Under the pieces are notes generated by a model. The model saw nothing but the letters and a program-made list of their open reading frames with translations, was not told the DNA's origin and ran no database searches. The translations under genes and the position numbers were made by a program. This document shows positions 26,901-39,610 of a stretch of 64,000 bases of DNA, one piece after another (position 1 is the stretch's first letter; each line of letters starts with the position of its first letter). The stretch is taken from the NCBI RefSeq assembly GCF_042242105.1, contig NC_092016.1:11298501-11362500 (forward strand), written 5' to 3'. This DNA is from Pempheris klunzingeri. Taxonomy: Eukaryota > Chordata > Actinopteri > Acropomatiformes > Pempheridae.

Positions 26901-29900
26901 AACAACCCAGCTACACGACAGGAGATGAACAATTTGTGCTCTCAATTCATGAGACATGCCCTCTTCGAATCTATACATGAAATAACTGTACATAGAGTTT
27001 CAAAACACAAGATGTAAAAACACACCACTTCTGTGAAAATTACACATCAGCTGATGTGCAGGATGAATGGGAGAGTGCTCTGAATAGTTCATAATAGATA
27101 AGAGTATTGTCTCACTGCTTGCTGAATCTTCTTCCTTTTAGCCTCTTCTTCTAACTTCTTCTTCTGCTCAAGCTCCTCTTGACGTTTCATGGCCACCTTC
27201 TTCTTGGCCTTCTCATCTGCCTGACGCTGCATGAAGACAGAATATCAAAGATTAGACAGGAGGCTGTTTTAAAGTGAACATACAGATTCTGACCATCAAA
27301 TGAGTTCAATACCTTATCGTTTTTCTCATCAATCTGAGCCATTTTCTGCTCAATCTTCTTTTTCTTTTCTTCCTCCCTTTGCTCCTCCTTTACTTTGGCT
27401 TCAAACACTCTTCTTAGCCTCTCATCCCTCTTCCTAGAAGACAAAATTCAGAAGGTTAGAAAATAAATAAATTACTTGCCTGTCCAGTCAGAGTGTATAG
27501 AGGTTGAGTGTTAACCTTTTAAGTTCGTCCTGTTTCCTTTTCTTCTCCTCCTCCATTTTCTTCATTCGTTCCTCCTCTTGCTCCTGCTTCTTTTTAAGTG
27601 CCTCCAATTTGTAGCGCTCTTTTGTCTGAGGAAATAGAAGAAGGGGATTTAGGAAACTTATGTATGTCAGAAATCAGCTCATTCTAACACTCTGCAATGT
27701 CAATCCAAAGTAGCAGGAGGAGCGCATTCATGAGGGAACAGGCCACCATATCATTGGACCAGAAAGATGAAGCAAAAATCCACCCTGGCAGACTTTGTGT
27801 TATTACATCTAGTTTGTTGCTGCTAAACTGCAGAGACATGGAGAAAAGCACTGAAATCGCCTCTTTCCCCCTGTAATCTTTAGTATCCAAAATACTGTAT
27901 AGACAATTTCAACAGGCCATATGTAGAGAAAGACACAGCTAGAGGTCAAAAGGTTACTGTTAACATAGGGATGAAAAGAGTACAAACTTACAGCCCACAC
28001 CTCATACAGATGATACTCATTAGACAGTTCTTGTGTCTCTTTAAACAAGCTACAAACATTACCCAGTAAGCATCGGCTACGGTGATGTCCACGGTATCTA
28101 ATGTAACAATGGTTTCACAGCAGACACGAAGCAGAGAAACAGAAAAATGATCATCAGCCAGCACATCGTCCACTGGCCCAGCCTCATGTCCAAGTACCAA
28201 CAAGAGAACCCGAGTGTCATCTAATTAAAACAACAGGTAACTCTTACACACGACCCAGAACCCAAAAAGACAGAAGGCCTGTCTGATCTCCTCACACCGT
28301 AAATAACAGTCCGCTGACACAGCAACCAGTTTCATTAACAACCCTGTAAAGTGAAATGGCTGCTGGTTGAGATGGATTTTTACTTCAGTTTCTCTTTCTG
28401 ATCAAATCCTGTTTCAAAGTCAAACTGTGAGGCTACCAAAGCTGATTCAGGTGGTTTGAAGGATTGTTAGATTCAAATACTGCAAAGAATGAGCATTAGT
28501 GACCCGAGGGATGTGAGACACCATCAACCCACAAGTGCAGTTTGGGGTGTTGCTGAAATACAGTAGCCCCTTTCACCTGTGGACCCCTGCAAAATTGCAT
28601 GGCTCAATAACTGTGATATGGTTTTGTTTCCATGTGTGTCGGTCTCCTGAACATAAAGTTTAGCATCAAATGTGATTCTACACAACATTTAGCTATTTGA
28701 GTGATTTGTTAGGGAATCTAGCTGCTTCCCTTCTCATTACAGGAACAGAAATCTTTCCAAATCTTGAGCCATCAAACTTTCAGAGTCTAAATTTGAGCTC
28801 TGATAAACACAAATGCCCCAACATTTACATTTAAATGGTGGAGGTGTGAAAGGGGCTTTGTCAAGGACATGTGGTAAATGAGGAGACATGTTGCAAAATG
28901 GGATATTAGATGCCACCAAATGCCCACAAACATTACACTTACCACTATACCAACGCTTAACTGGGGAGGGGAGAAAAGAACATCCAAATGATTTGATAGC
29001 TCAACAAAACATGAGCTACAAAATATTCAATCTATGAATTGCAATTTCCCATATGCTCTAAAAAGATTTTTTTTTTTTTAAATCTAATTGTAGGGATGCA
29101 GCTGAAAGTACAAGATATCTGCTAAGTAATAATTCCCACGGTGGGTACATGCTATTCATTTTTAATTGTCTGAAATAATGCATTTCTGCTTTTGGGCAGT
29201 AGAGTTTACTTAGAGAGCAGACATGCGTCATGCCAAACATACTTTAATGTTTTTTCGGCTAAAAGTCAAGCTGATCAAAATCGGATCCTTCGTTTGATAA
29301 ACTCAGCCTGCCTGTAACACTTGTTGCTTTGCACCGAGTGTATAACTTACTGTACCTTAGGATCAGCCCTCAGAGGGGTGGTGTGTTTAATGAAAGACTT
29401 CATGACAGCAGTCCTGCCGAGGGAATTTGGAGTCATCATTAGCATCTGATTCTTCTGCACAGTGTGGAGGAAAGACCTCATGTGGGGTTTGATTGCCTGT
29501 TAACAAGGAGAAAAAGTTCCAAAACATTACTATTTGCTTAAGAAATTCATTCATTATCTTTATACATATATCACCATGTTTTCCTTTTCTTCACCACAAC
29601 ACTCAGACTTTTGCATCTTACACTTTTGCTTTTCTTGGGAGTTGAGAGCTTCTTTGTGGGACTTTCCTCTGAAGTATCTGGTGCTTTGCGTTTGGTACTC
29701 TGGCTTGACCTGGAGACACAGAAATTAAATTTTTTTTCACAAGTTAATGTGTCCCTAAATATCCTGCAGACAAAAAAGAGCAGTAACCTCCCATCTGTCA
29801 TTTAGGCCGACATGCACGCAAAGTTCACTCACCTCCGACTGGTCTGGGAAGTCTGTTGCTTCTCAGCGACAACTGAAACACAGACAAACATTTGCATTCA

Positions 29901-31696
29901 TGCATTTTGGTTGAAAAGTGTCACAAATTCAGGTTTGTATTAAACAAGAATAATAACTAATCTCTAAGCCAGAACTAAATCAATAAAAAAAGACCGTTCC
30001 CACACCTGTTCTCTTGTTGGGAGTACTGGTTGTTTGATCAGTGGTGTACAATGATGGGGGTGCCAGTGTGGGAGCGTTTGCAGCCACAGATCGAGTAACG
30101 CGGCCAACAGATGGCTGTGTGCGCACGTCAATCTGGATCGACATTTGTTTGAGACAAATAATGAAAAACAAACACATCAGCTGATGAATGACCATGGGGT
30201 AAATTTGATTTCAGAGTGACACTTTGAATAGACAAAGACATATATTCATACCACTGGAGCCTCCTTAGATTCTTCAGCTGCATCATCGTCTGCAGTAACA
30301 GCTTCTGATACGCTGTGGCAGAGAATAAATGAAAGACTTTAAAATAAATTAAAAAACTAACGACATACTTAAAGACTATAAACACTAGATTATTCTTTTC
30401 TATTGAAATCAATCCACGCAAAGAGACAATTCTAGTCATTACTTACGCCTCTTCAACTTCTTCCTCTGCAGAGTCCATGCAAGAGTCCTCTAAAATAAGG
30501 AAAAAAAAAACAGCCAATTATAATATACAGGTTAACAAAAATCTAAGTGTGAAAGATTTTACTGATGTTTTATATTGTATGTAATTATTAACCAACTCTG
30601 GCTCATTCCTCACCATCGACATTGCTGCTACATGTGGAGTTGCCTGTACGAGCCACCTTCCTCTTCAGCATAGAGCGGCGTGAGGCGCGGCGAACTGACT
30701 CCTGAGTCATGCTGTGCCGCAGGCCGGCCAGCGAGTGACGTAGCTTTAGGGAGCACCGTACAGAGCTCCGCCGTGAGCTTTGAGCTGTGCCAGCTATCGC
30801 AATCTTAGCAGCTGTGCGGCCAGGAGAAGGCTCTGGCTTTTTAGCAAACTCAGCAGACAAGCGATCTGCTGAGGAGATGCTGACGATGACCTCAGGTGAA
30901 GGTATCTTAGGTGGAGACTTGGCAGCGGTTTCTGCATTGTCCATCTCTTCCTCCTCCACCAACTCTGGCTTCTTGTTCTGCACCTCCTCGGTGTCACAGC
31001 TGCCCTGAGGTGACTGGCTCACGTCCTCTGACACCTCAGACTTCCTTTGTTTGTTTTTGCGGGTGGTGCGTTTAGGCTGTGTGGGTGTGTTGGCATCAGA
31101 AGTGGAAGCCTCAGGAATGATCTCTTCTTCAGCAATGAAGTTCATCGCTTTGACTGAAGAGCCACGAAGGTTACTGCGCTTTCCCTTTGAAAATCTGGAC
31201 AGGAAAGAAAAGTTTACTTGTTACATGTTTTGCTCAGGTTTGAAAGAAATGTGAAACATTTCTATAAACAGGAGCAACGACAACAAACCTTCGCTTGGTT
31301 TGATTTTCTTCTTGGCGCCCCAAAGACACACGCTTCCTGCGACTATTCTTTTTCTGTGATGGTGTTTTTGGCATCAATTCTGGTTCAGCATTAAAATCTC
31401 TGAAATAAAATAAAACAGCATCATGAGAAAAACTTTAACAACAACTTTAGACAAGAACAACACGGAACGACAGACATCCAAGGATGGAAACCTGTGAAAA
31501 GCCAAAGAAAGCTAAAATTGTATTAAATTGGTTTTATGACGTTACTTCAAGCTTACCTTGAGAACATGCGGTTGGCTTCTTGTTGGATCTCCTGAAGCCA
31601 AACCATGTGGACATTATCAATGTCACTGTTGAATTCCTGTACTTTGCCATCGAACATCTGCATGAGGGAGCGTACATTTGAAAGTACGGAGTTCAT
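23969..31696 (-). CDS. incenp: Inner centromere protein (chromosomal passenger complex scaffold)
   Basis: INCENP holds survivin and borealin at its N-terminus and binds and activates Aurora B through its C-terminal IN-box. Nineteen coding exons, in order: 31557-31696, 31289-31399, 30614-31194, 30447-30489, 30252-30312, 30006-30132, 29833-29872, 29622-29709, 29356-29496, 27516-27625, 27313-27433, 27116-27226, 26650-26810, 26397-26517, 25958-26038, 25628-25663, 25170-25232, 24899-25049, 23969-24144. The sum is 2463 bases, exactly 820 codons plus stop. Residues 1-47 are the CEN helix ([14 protein letters not shown]), followed by [28 protein letters not shown] and MKSFIK precede a long charged single-alpha-helix region (about 445-690). 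The IN-box has [25 protein letters not shown] and the TSS motif in KRTSSAVW. Two successive exons both encode LNVTVDIE. Slightly shorter than human (918). Confidence 0.96.
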
Positions 31697-32154
31697 GTTG
31701 ACGGCCTGAGGGACAGATCGCACTGTTAAACCAGGATCAAGCTGGAACAGGTTTGATATGGTAAAAACACATTAACTGAAGCATTGTAGGATTACAGCAG
31801 GCAGAGTCTACAACCATGACTGCACCGCACACACAAAACCTTAACTAGGATGGACATATAAAAGGCGCACACACACTTACAGTATATTTGCTTTTAAAGG
31901 TTAGTAATGTTACAAGATTTCATCACTCAAACAAACATCGTTACTGAACGATCAAAATGTAATTTTAAGTCACAAAGTTGACTTTGTAAAATGTGTCAGC
32001 TGTGCTTTGATAAAGTAATAGTCACTTATCACAAACAGCACTGAATCACATCAAACAACATCAGACTGCACAACACCTCAGGTGAAGGCAGTGGCTCATG
32101 ACCCACTCGCTCTCTCTTTCCACTGACTTTTATTATTTATTGTTTGTCAATTGA

Positions 32155-32221
32155 CTGTGTGAGCTACTGGATACATGAATTTCCCCATGGAAATGAATTA
32201 TGCATCTATCTATCTATCTAT
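32155..32221 (+). repeat. Retroelement 3' tail with (TCTA)n
   Basis: GAATTTCCCCATGGAAATGA followed by ATTATGCATC and TCTATC repeats resembles the common 3' end of fish non-LTR elements (AATTTCCCC... then a tetranucleotide repeat). It lies in the inferred 5' intron of incenp. Only the tail is recognisable. Confidence 0.5.
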
Positions 32222-32772
32222 CGACAAACTGGACATCTGGTGCAGTAGTTCGTCCAAATCAATTGTAACGTTATCAATTAGTGGTTAGTTTTGCTTGTCG
32301 TGTTTTTCTTTTGTCAGGTCCACTTAGCTCCTCTCATGTCGGTACATGCGCAGTGTTTCCTGTTTTCGCGGACGGTTGAGTGTGGTCCGAATAGCTCAGC
32401 AGCTTTTTAATAACAATGTGCCCGATGATAACACATGTTAACGGTGGTTGTGTTCATGTTACAACGACACTTAGACGCAGTGTTACAATAAAAACAGAGC
32501 ACATTAACATTATCCTAATGTGGACCGAGTCGTTTTCTGGTGTGAGCAGAAGTAACGTTAACTAACATTTCCCTGGTAACACGTTAGCTTAACATTAGCT
32601 AACTTAAAAAACTCAAATGCGATCGACGACGGAAAACAGTGGCGCACTAAGACTGTGTTAACAGTTACTGGTAATAATGTTTATATTTGTGACTGCCCTG
32701 CGGGACCTTAAAGGGGCAAACGTTGCCATGTTAGCCAGCTAACGCTAATATTGTGAAAACAGTTAACGTTAC

Positions 32773-33260
32773 CTTTGATATCCGGGTTTCTCAGAAGGGA
32801 ATCCGATGCTCGTTGCTCCAGTAATTTTCTAAAAGCTAAATTAATCGCATACTGACGTGAAAATAAATGTGTTAAAATGGATAAGTCCCCTGTCTCTCTC
32901 TCCTCTCCGGCTCATGTATAAACTCCCCACAGTGTGAATGGTCCCGGATGGTAACCGCAGTCCTCCCCGCTGAAACCGTTTAACGTGTTCAAAACTTCAC
33001 CAGCCAATCCCGACACGGAGCTTAGTGACGTGGACGATAAGCTGTTCGATGTGTGGGCTGGGTCCATCCGGCGAGGGCGGACCCCGCCGCTCGGAACAAC
33101 AGCGAGCAAAGGCGTGGGGTGCGGAAACCGTTGACAGGTGAAGACAAATCGAGCCAACCCAACAGAAGTCCGGGGCGGAGCTGCAGCGCTGCTCAGATTT
33201 TAAATGAACCAATTGATATTTGGCAGCCTTAGCTCCGCCCCGCCCAACACATGCACAGGA
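32773..33260 (-). promoter_or_regulatory. incenp: incenp promoter and inferred noncoding first exon
   Basis: CpG-richer than the surroundings. A minus-strand donor at 32772 (ATCAAAG then GTAACG) can join the acceptor CCCTCAG ahead of the incenp start exon. Further upstream are GC boxes (CCGCCCCGCCC, about 33234-33245), a CCAAT box at about 33209 and TTTAAA nearby. CCAAT plus a TTTGAA-like element is typical of late cell-cycle genes, but the match to the CHR consensus is imperfect. Open frames on the minus strand (32912-33320) have no homology that I recognise. Confidence 0.5.
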
Positions 33261-33299
33261 AGAGGCTTTATCTGCTGCTGTGTCACTAATAATAATGCT

Positions 33300-33835
33300 A
33301 CAAAACATGTAGGGGAACATTTAAAGGGTCAGTGTTGGGGAAGATGGACGTGATGTCCTCCTTCTGTCCTGTGCTCTCCTGTAGACTGTTGGACTGTTGT
33401 TGCCTCCATCCAAGTGACAGGATATTTGAAGCCAAAGGCTTTACCAAGGTAAGATGGACAGCTGCATTGTTTACAACTCATGACAAATCCACAAGAAATG
33501 AGAACAAAAGAGAGGTTTTATTTGAAGAAGTTTTATTGGAATATATTTCCTTTACAATGCAATATAATTGGTTTATTTTGTGACAAAAATTGCAGTAAAT
33601 GTTTGAAGGCCACTGTGCCATGAGTTTTAAATTGTCATGTGCCAAAGCTTTTCTTATTTTTAAGCCTAATAAATCATAACTTTAGACATTCTATAAAATG
33701 AAAAAAGGCTTTAGAATTTTTTAATTTTTAAACAAAATTTTAAGTAGTCCTTAGAAGACCAGCTAGAGGCAAGATCCACCAAGTTAACAAATAAGTAGGA
33801 AAGCAGTTACAGCTTTTTTTACATTCTTATTTTAA
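33300..33835. other. incenp-pgghg gap, possible divergent transcript
   Basis: A plus-strand frame 33332-33583 contains a donor-like site (ACCAAG then GTAAGA) at 33449, which might mark the first exon of a noncoding transcript divergent from incenp. No protein family is recognised. The rest is AT-rich. Confidence 0.3.
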
Positions 33836-34317
33836 AGGTCCCATATTCTGCTCATTTTAAAGTTCCTACTTGTATCTGGAGGTCCTACTACAACACGTTT
33901 ATGTGGTTTAGTCCCCACAAAACACATTATTCTTCTCCTTGCAGATGTGGCTGCTGCAGCTGTTTTCAGCCTCTGTCTGAATGCTCAGAACAATCTGCTA
34001 CTTTGCTTTTGCCTCTGACATCTCTGTGTAAACAGGAGCTGGTGTTAGATGGGGAAAAAACAATGGTGAACAGCGAGGTGGAGTCAGGAGCTTTTCAATG
34101 GGCAGACAGTCGGCCTGCTGAATGGCTGGAGAAGGTCACATGACATCATAAAGGGAGCCAAATCTAAACCGAGTGTTTTAACACACATTTAATGAAAGAT
34201 GTGGCCGGAGAACAAGAGAGAGGACAGTCTTTCCCCAGAGTTTGGTGGTTTCTTAGCAGACCCGGGACACACATTTATGTTGAAAATACTATAAGTGCAT
34301 TTTGCATAATATGGGAC

Positions 34318-34319
<2 letters not shown>
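33836..34319. mobile_element. MITE with AGGTCCC termini and TTAA target duplication
   Basis: The left end reads TTAA-AGGTCCCATATT and the right end AATATGGGACCT-TTAA, so inverted termini of about 14 bases are flanked by TTAA on both sides, as in piggyBac-like elements. A 26-base A run follows directly. The interior is noncoding. It matches an abundant fish MITE from memory. Confidence 0.75.

Positions 34320-34321
<2 letters not shown>

Positions 34322-34348
<27 letters not shown>
34322..34348 (+). repeat. Poly(A) run
   Basis: Twenty-seven A residues directly after the MITE terminus. Probably an expanded homopolymer; its length in the assembly may be unreliable. Confidence 0.9.
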
Positions 34349-34350
<2 letters not shown>

Positions 34351-34363
34351 AACATTAAGTGTC

Positions 34364-34552
34364 TTAGTTGGTTGAATTTAAGTCGTTGACCATGGTTCTC
34401 AAAGGGAACTTCATCTGGTCAACAAGATCCAAGTAGGACTGAAACTTTTTTGTGGCTTGGAGCAAGTGTGCAGGCGTTACCTCTTTGTCATTGATGCTGC
34501 CTATTGCTAACCTTGCACCTACATGATGTGCATATAACTGCTCTGCCTCATC
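34364..34552 (-). CDS. Orphan terminal exon, function unknown
   Basis: A minus-strand acceptor (TTCCCTTTAG) is followed by 62 open codons and TAA. The product reads DEAEQLYAHHVGARLAIGS... and later ATKKFQSYLDLVDQMKFPLR, an amphipathic, non-repetitive sequence with normal codon use. It looks like the last exon of a real protein. It lies downstream of pgghg, and the recognisable pgghg C-terminus already ends at 34652. One possible link exists: the last pgghg exon contains an internal GTAAGT eight bases in, which would join this exon in phase. Family not recognised. Confidence 0.4.
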   Translation of the reverse strand, partial: DEAEQLYAHHVGARLAIGSINDKEVTPAHLLQATKKFQSYLDLVDQMKFPLRTMVNDLNSTN

Positions 34553-34651
34553 CTAAAGGGAACTTAACATTAGCTTGGCTATAAAATAATTAAAAAATAT
34601 ATTTTTTTATTCTGGGTAGATGGGATGATTCGGAGGGTCGTGGTTACAGTT

Positions 34652-37600
34652 TCAGAAAGGCCAACAGGAAGACATCGAAGCCAGTTTACAAACACAGCCG
34701 GCCTCTCGAGGAAAACTTACAGGTTGTCCTGAAAATATAGATATGAAGTAAATTAGTGATAATGATAATAATAATAATAATACTCTGTAACTGCATCAAT
34801 ATCATCAAGAAATATGGGATATTAAATCAAGGAACAAAGTAAAGATAACACAGCACTGAATAAAATCACATGATCATAAAGATGAGAGATAGAAAAGGTG
34901 AGACTCGCACATTAATTCATGTAAGTAAATGTCCAGCTATGGTTTCCTCTAGTGGAACATATCATGTACCAAACTACTGAGATACGAAGGTCTTTTGAGT
35001 ATCAGATGTTTAACTATGTATGAATGGAAGGTTAAATGTGTTTCTTTGTTATTGATGTACAAACATTGATATTTATTGCATAAATAAACACAAGTGCTCG
35101 TCTTTGCTTGTCTGTTACCTGGTGTCAGAGGGATTTTTGTTCCCGATGTCCGGAGGACAACCTGTAGATCACAGGGCTTAGTGTTGCCAGCACAGCTTGC
35201 CATCTGCCTCAATATGATACAAACTTCATCTTTCCTCAGCAGCCAGTCCATCTGACTGCCCAGGAAGTTCACACCTCGGATGCAGAGCTCAGAAATGTCA
35301 TTTGGAAGAAGTGGGGAAAAGGCCAGGCAGTCCTTCTGAATTCTTATTTTTTTAAAAACAAAAAAACACACACACACACATTTTGCCTTTTTATCATCGC
35401 CTACATGCTGAGTACATGTTGAGGTGCGTTTTCACTGCATGTGGAGGGAAGATTGATATCTGACCTGAAGCCGGTGTAACCATACAGCACAGCCTGCAGG
35501 AATCCTCCCATACCCGTGAGAAAGTTGACGGCTCCAGAGCCATCGGATGACTCACTCCACACCTGTGAGGAGAGGTAGTCACACTCTCTGGATATTCAAT
35601 CAAAAGAAGTGAGCTAGTATTACATAGGTGTGTGACTATGAAGGATACCTGGAACGGTCCCTGGATGTTTTTGAAGCACTTCTCAAGTAAACGGTGAGCT
35701 CTGTCAGCCTCGCCCAGCTCCAGCCAGCCGATTGCAAACATACCCTTACAACAGAAAGCAGAAACATTAGTGCAAACATATACTAATTAATAAAGTACAA
35801 CAACAGGATTTAATATTCAGGGCAAAGACAGTCTGTAAAATATGGATAATAACTTACTGCAAGCAACTAATAAAATATTGATACCAGTTACTTTGCAGGT
35901 CAAGATGTCATAAAACCTCAGATGAGCTTTGCTGTAGTTAAAACCACCCAAAAGCCACAACGTTAAATTTGGTAATAATAATCAAATACAATGACACACT
36001 GACAGGAGCCATTCTGTTGTATAAGTAAGGACCTTTGATACTGAAAGTACATTTTCTTATTACATTGACCTGTTAATTTTGCAATTAATTTGAAATACTT
36101 CAAGCTTTTGTTTCCTTTCTGTTTTGTGGGCTGTGATCGTTTTAAGATCCACAGCTCTTAATCCAAACCCAACGCTTAATTTTTCAATGCAAAATTTATT
36201 TCTGATATAGGTGATGTGTATTTCAATAATAAAGCCAAAAAAAAGCTAAAATTTGGCAAATTTGAAAGGAGCGACAGCCACTGCATCTGTACCTGCCCCG
36301 CTGTCAGCGCCTGTACTGATGAAACCTGCGTACTCAGTGGACTGTTGACTAAGAGACAGCAGATGAAGCTGCAATCCCACAGATCTTACAGTGGTTTACT
36401 TCTGTGATTTTGTGTTTACATCACAATACATTATTACAAGCTTCAGTCTTAAGAAGAAAAAATCCATTAATCAGCAAATTGTGCGAATAATTCCTTTTCT
36501 TTTTAAAATCAATTGACAGCCATAATATAAACCAATGTTATGTTTCTAAAATGCACATTCTGTAACAAATGACCAATATAGTCAGCCAGAGACAATACAA
36601 CATGCTGCGTCTTACCCATGTCATGGCTGGACCGTTGGGGTCTGTCACCGGCTCGTACGCCTCCAGGTCATTTCTCCTGATCTCTGGAGACATGTGCAGT
36701 CCAAGAGGATAGCCCAGCATCACGGTGTCTGCCTGCTTCACTGGATGACCTGTGGGAGGTCCAGAGGGCGTCCAAACATCATGATATGAACACTAGATTT
36801 TCCCCCGCAGGTCGCTGTCAGAGCGGTACAAAAATTAACCTTTGATGTAGCCATCATACTCAGGATGGTACTGGGATTCTTGGTCAAAGGGTATTTTTAG
36901 GTGTTCGGCCACTTCTTGCCATTCCTTTGGTGCAGGATGACAGAGGAGTGCGGCCAGTTCTACAGCGAACTGGAGACTGAGAGGTGAGAAAGTTTTTGTA
37001 TTATTGTTATTCATACGTTAACATGCACCGCAGGCAAATGTTCAAATACTAGTACCTGAATTTGGCCACTGTGTTTGTGTACACCGAGTTGTTGACATTG
37101 TAATAATACTCATCAGGTGGCATGACACCTGGATGACACAAATCGGAAATACTTAATATTCCTGCTGTCAAATAATAATGATTTCCTGCATATCATACAG
37201 TTATGCTTCCAAATTAGCCACAAAATCATAATTTATGTCATCTTCAGGCATCTCAAATGTATAAATACAGAAATAGAACATATCATCATCAAAATCATGA
37301 TAAAATGAATGAAATAAATTTAAATCTAAGGTCTTAACAAAACACTAAGAGCCAAGTTCTTCTTCATTGCGGGAACTGTAGTGTGACATGTTTTTCTGGT
37401 GGTAAGTCAGTCAGATTTTTTTATCAGAACTAGCCTGATAACAATATAAAGCTCAATAAAGTCAGTATAATTAACATCTGTCTAATAAAAGGTCTTTACC
37501 TAAGAGATGGTACTTTTGGTCCTCTGCGCTCCAGGATGCTCTGGAAACCCAGTAATCAGCCACACCATATATCACCTCGCTGCCCCGGCCTTCTGTGAAC

Positions 37601-39610
37601 ATGGACAAATCCTGCAACACAGAGCCCAGTTAATGCCATCGCACATGGTGGGACAGTATGGAGGTGAGTGAAGATGAAAGAGCAAACCTCAGTGAGGTAC
37701 AGATAGTGTTGGAAGGCCAGGGTCACATCTCCATTTATGTGAATCTCTTGTTGTCCATAGATGTCTTCCGGACACACCTCCCTGCCTGACACAGCACTCT
37801 CCCATGGAAACTTCAGTCCCTGTGAAGATAGCATCTGTTCTTCAGGGGACTCATTGTTAAAATGTAGAACGAGAATACAAACACTCAAAGACTAACAGCA
37901 ACCGCCCAAAAATATATCCAACACTGCTGTTTTTCTGCTGTTGGATTCAGTTCAACATCATGTTGCTGCCACAGTCGGCAACAGTTTAGCTGACAGTTTT
38001 ACCTCCAGCTTTCTGTCAGGTCACACATATAATATCCAGTAAAAATGCTCTTGTTGGACGACGATCTGCTTTACGTCTGCTGTCACACCTATCTTTTGTT
38101 TATTATATCACATATTTTTCAGATTTGTCAATACTATCATTGAATTTGTAATGTTTAATCCAAAAGTGTTCACAGTTTAACAATTGCTTCCATCAAAAAA
38201 CTACAAAGACTGACTCTTCTCTTCTCTCCACCTTTGTTAGAAGTGTTGTTAGCTCACTGTAAAGTTGTGCTCCTACATGCATAGTCAGTGAGAGCAGAGA
38301 AGCTATGATGGAAACACCCAAGCGTCCTTCTGATCATCGTACCTTGTAGCCCTGCCTTTGGGCGTTGTCTCTTGCACCGTCTATGGTCCCCACCCTGTAC
38401 TCCAGCACAGCTCGAGCTAGCTTTGGATAGAAAAGGGCAATGCCAGGATACATCCAAATGTCCTATCACAGGAAGGTACGGTCATTGGGTGATACATCAT
38501 ACAACCAACACAGACAACATGTGAATAACATAGCTGGCCACAAACTGACTCAAGCTTCTCACCTGGTCCCAGAAGACGTGGCCCCAGTAGTCCTGACCAT
38601 CCCCGCCATTGGACAGCCCGCCTGGACTGACTCCACCAAAAGAGCTGGAGGTGTTGTGTATAGACGGGAAGGCGCTGAGGAGGTAAAACATGCAGCCAAT
38701 CAGAGCCTTGCAGAGGCTCTCAGACCCTGTCGCCTCCACCTTGCTCTGCAGCCACAGCTCTTTCCAGGCCTTCTCGTGAGACGGTCGCAGGCTACCAGTC
38801 GCCATCAGATTCAGGCCTTCATCAAAGTTGGCCTCAGCAGTGTCCAAACTGTTGGCCACAACCAGGATGAAGCCCCAGCGAGCCTGGCCCTGCTCTGGAA
38901 GCAGCGTCAGAGTGGCAGGTATGGGGGTCCAGATGAGGTGCACTGTGGGACAGGAACCTCCTGGGACCTCGGCACTGGTGGTCTTTCCTTGGATGTGCCT
39001 GAGAGAGAGAATAAGGAATGTAGGCTGTGTAGGATGTCATAATGTTTAGTCAAAAATTTGCATTTTACATGTGTTTTTGTTACCTTCCTCCTTTGTAATC
39101 AGGACCAGACTCAAAAGCAATGTCTTTGCTCTCAGGTGTGAATGAACTGAGCAGCTTGACAGTGATTGGCTCTTCTGAAGTCACCTGACGCACCAAGAGA
39201 ATCTCCATCACCATCAGGTTGGAGTAGTATCGGTGTGAATACAAAGACTGTGAGACAGTCACACTCGCCGAGGTGAGAGTGTGGGTAAAAATGCCTGTAT
39301 GAGAGGACAAGACAATTAGCATCCCAGAACTCCTCACTGAGACCAGTCCGACCCTGCAGAGACTACCTGTGTGGGTGTCCAGGCTGTAGGCGTGCCGGCC
39401 GGGTTCCTCTGTCTCCACCTTCACGGCTAGAGGGCAGGGGACATCTGCTCGGTGACAGCGTCCACCCTGGCCGTTATACACACCACCCATGTGCATGATG
39501 TTGTTGTACACCCTCCATCCTAGAAGCCCATTGGCCAGTGGGGGTAGGAATCGGGGGTCACTGGGTAAAGTGTCGCTGGAGAAGATGTAAGGGTCTGAGT
39601 CACAGGACAT
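34652..39610 (-). CDS. pgghg: Protein-glucosylgalactosylhydroxylysine glucosidase (ATHL1), with frameshift
   Basis: A family GH65 enzyme that removes glucose from glucosylgalactosyl-hydroxylysine of collagens in the cytosol; no signal peptide is seen. Thirteen exons: 39367-39610, 39084-39294, 38563-38998, 38343-38462, 37688-37819, 37500-37611, 37056-37128, 36840-36976, 36616-36749, 35649-35744, 35465-35564, 35119-35342, 34652-34728. Hallmarks: [82 protein letters not shown] and GPAMTW. The acidic residues in the WDQD, CPED and VWSE segments correspond to the proposed catalytic positions. The sum is 2096 bases, two more than a multiple of three. Exon 11 carries an extra GA/TC pair at about 35518-35523, between VNFL and [10 protein letters not shown], which would lead to a premature stop in exon 12. 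Without it the gene gives 697 residues. Confidence 0.92.
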
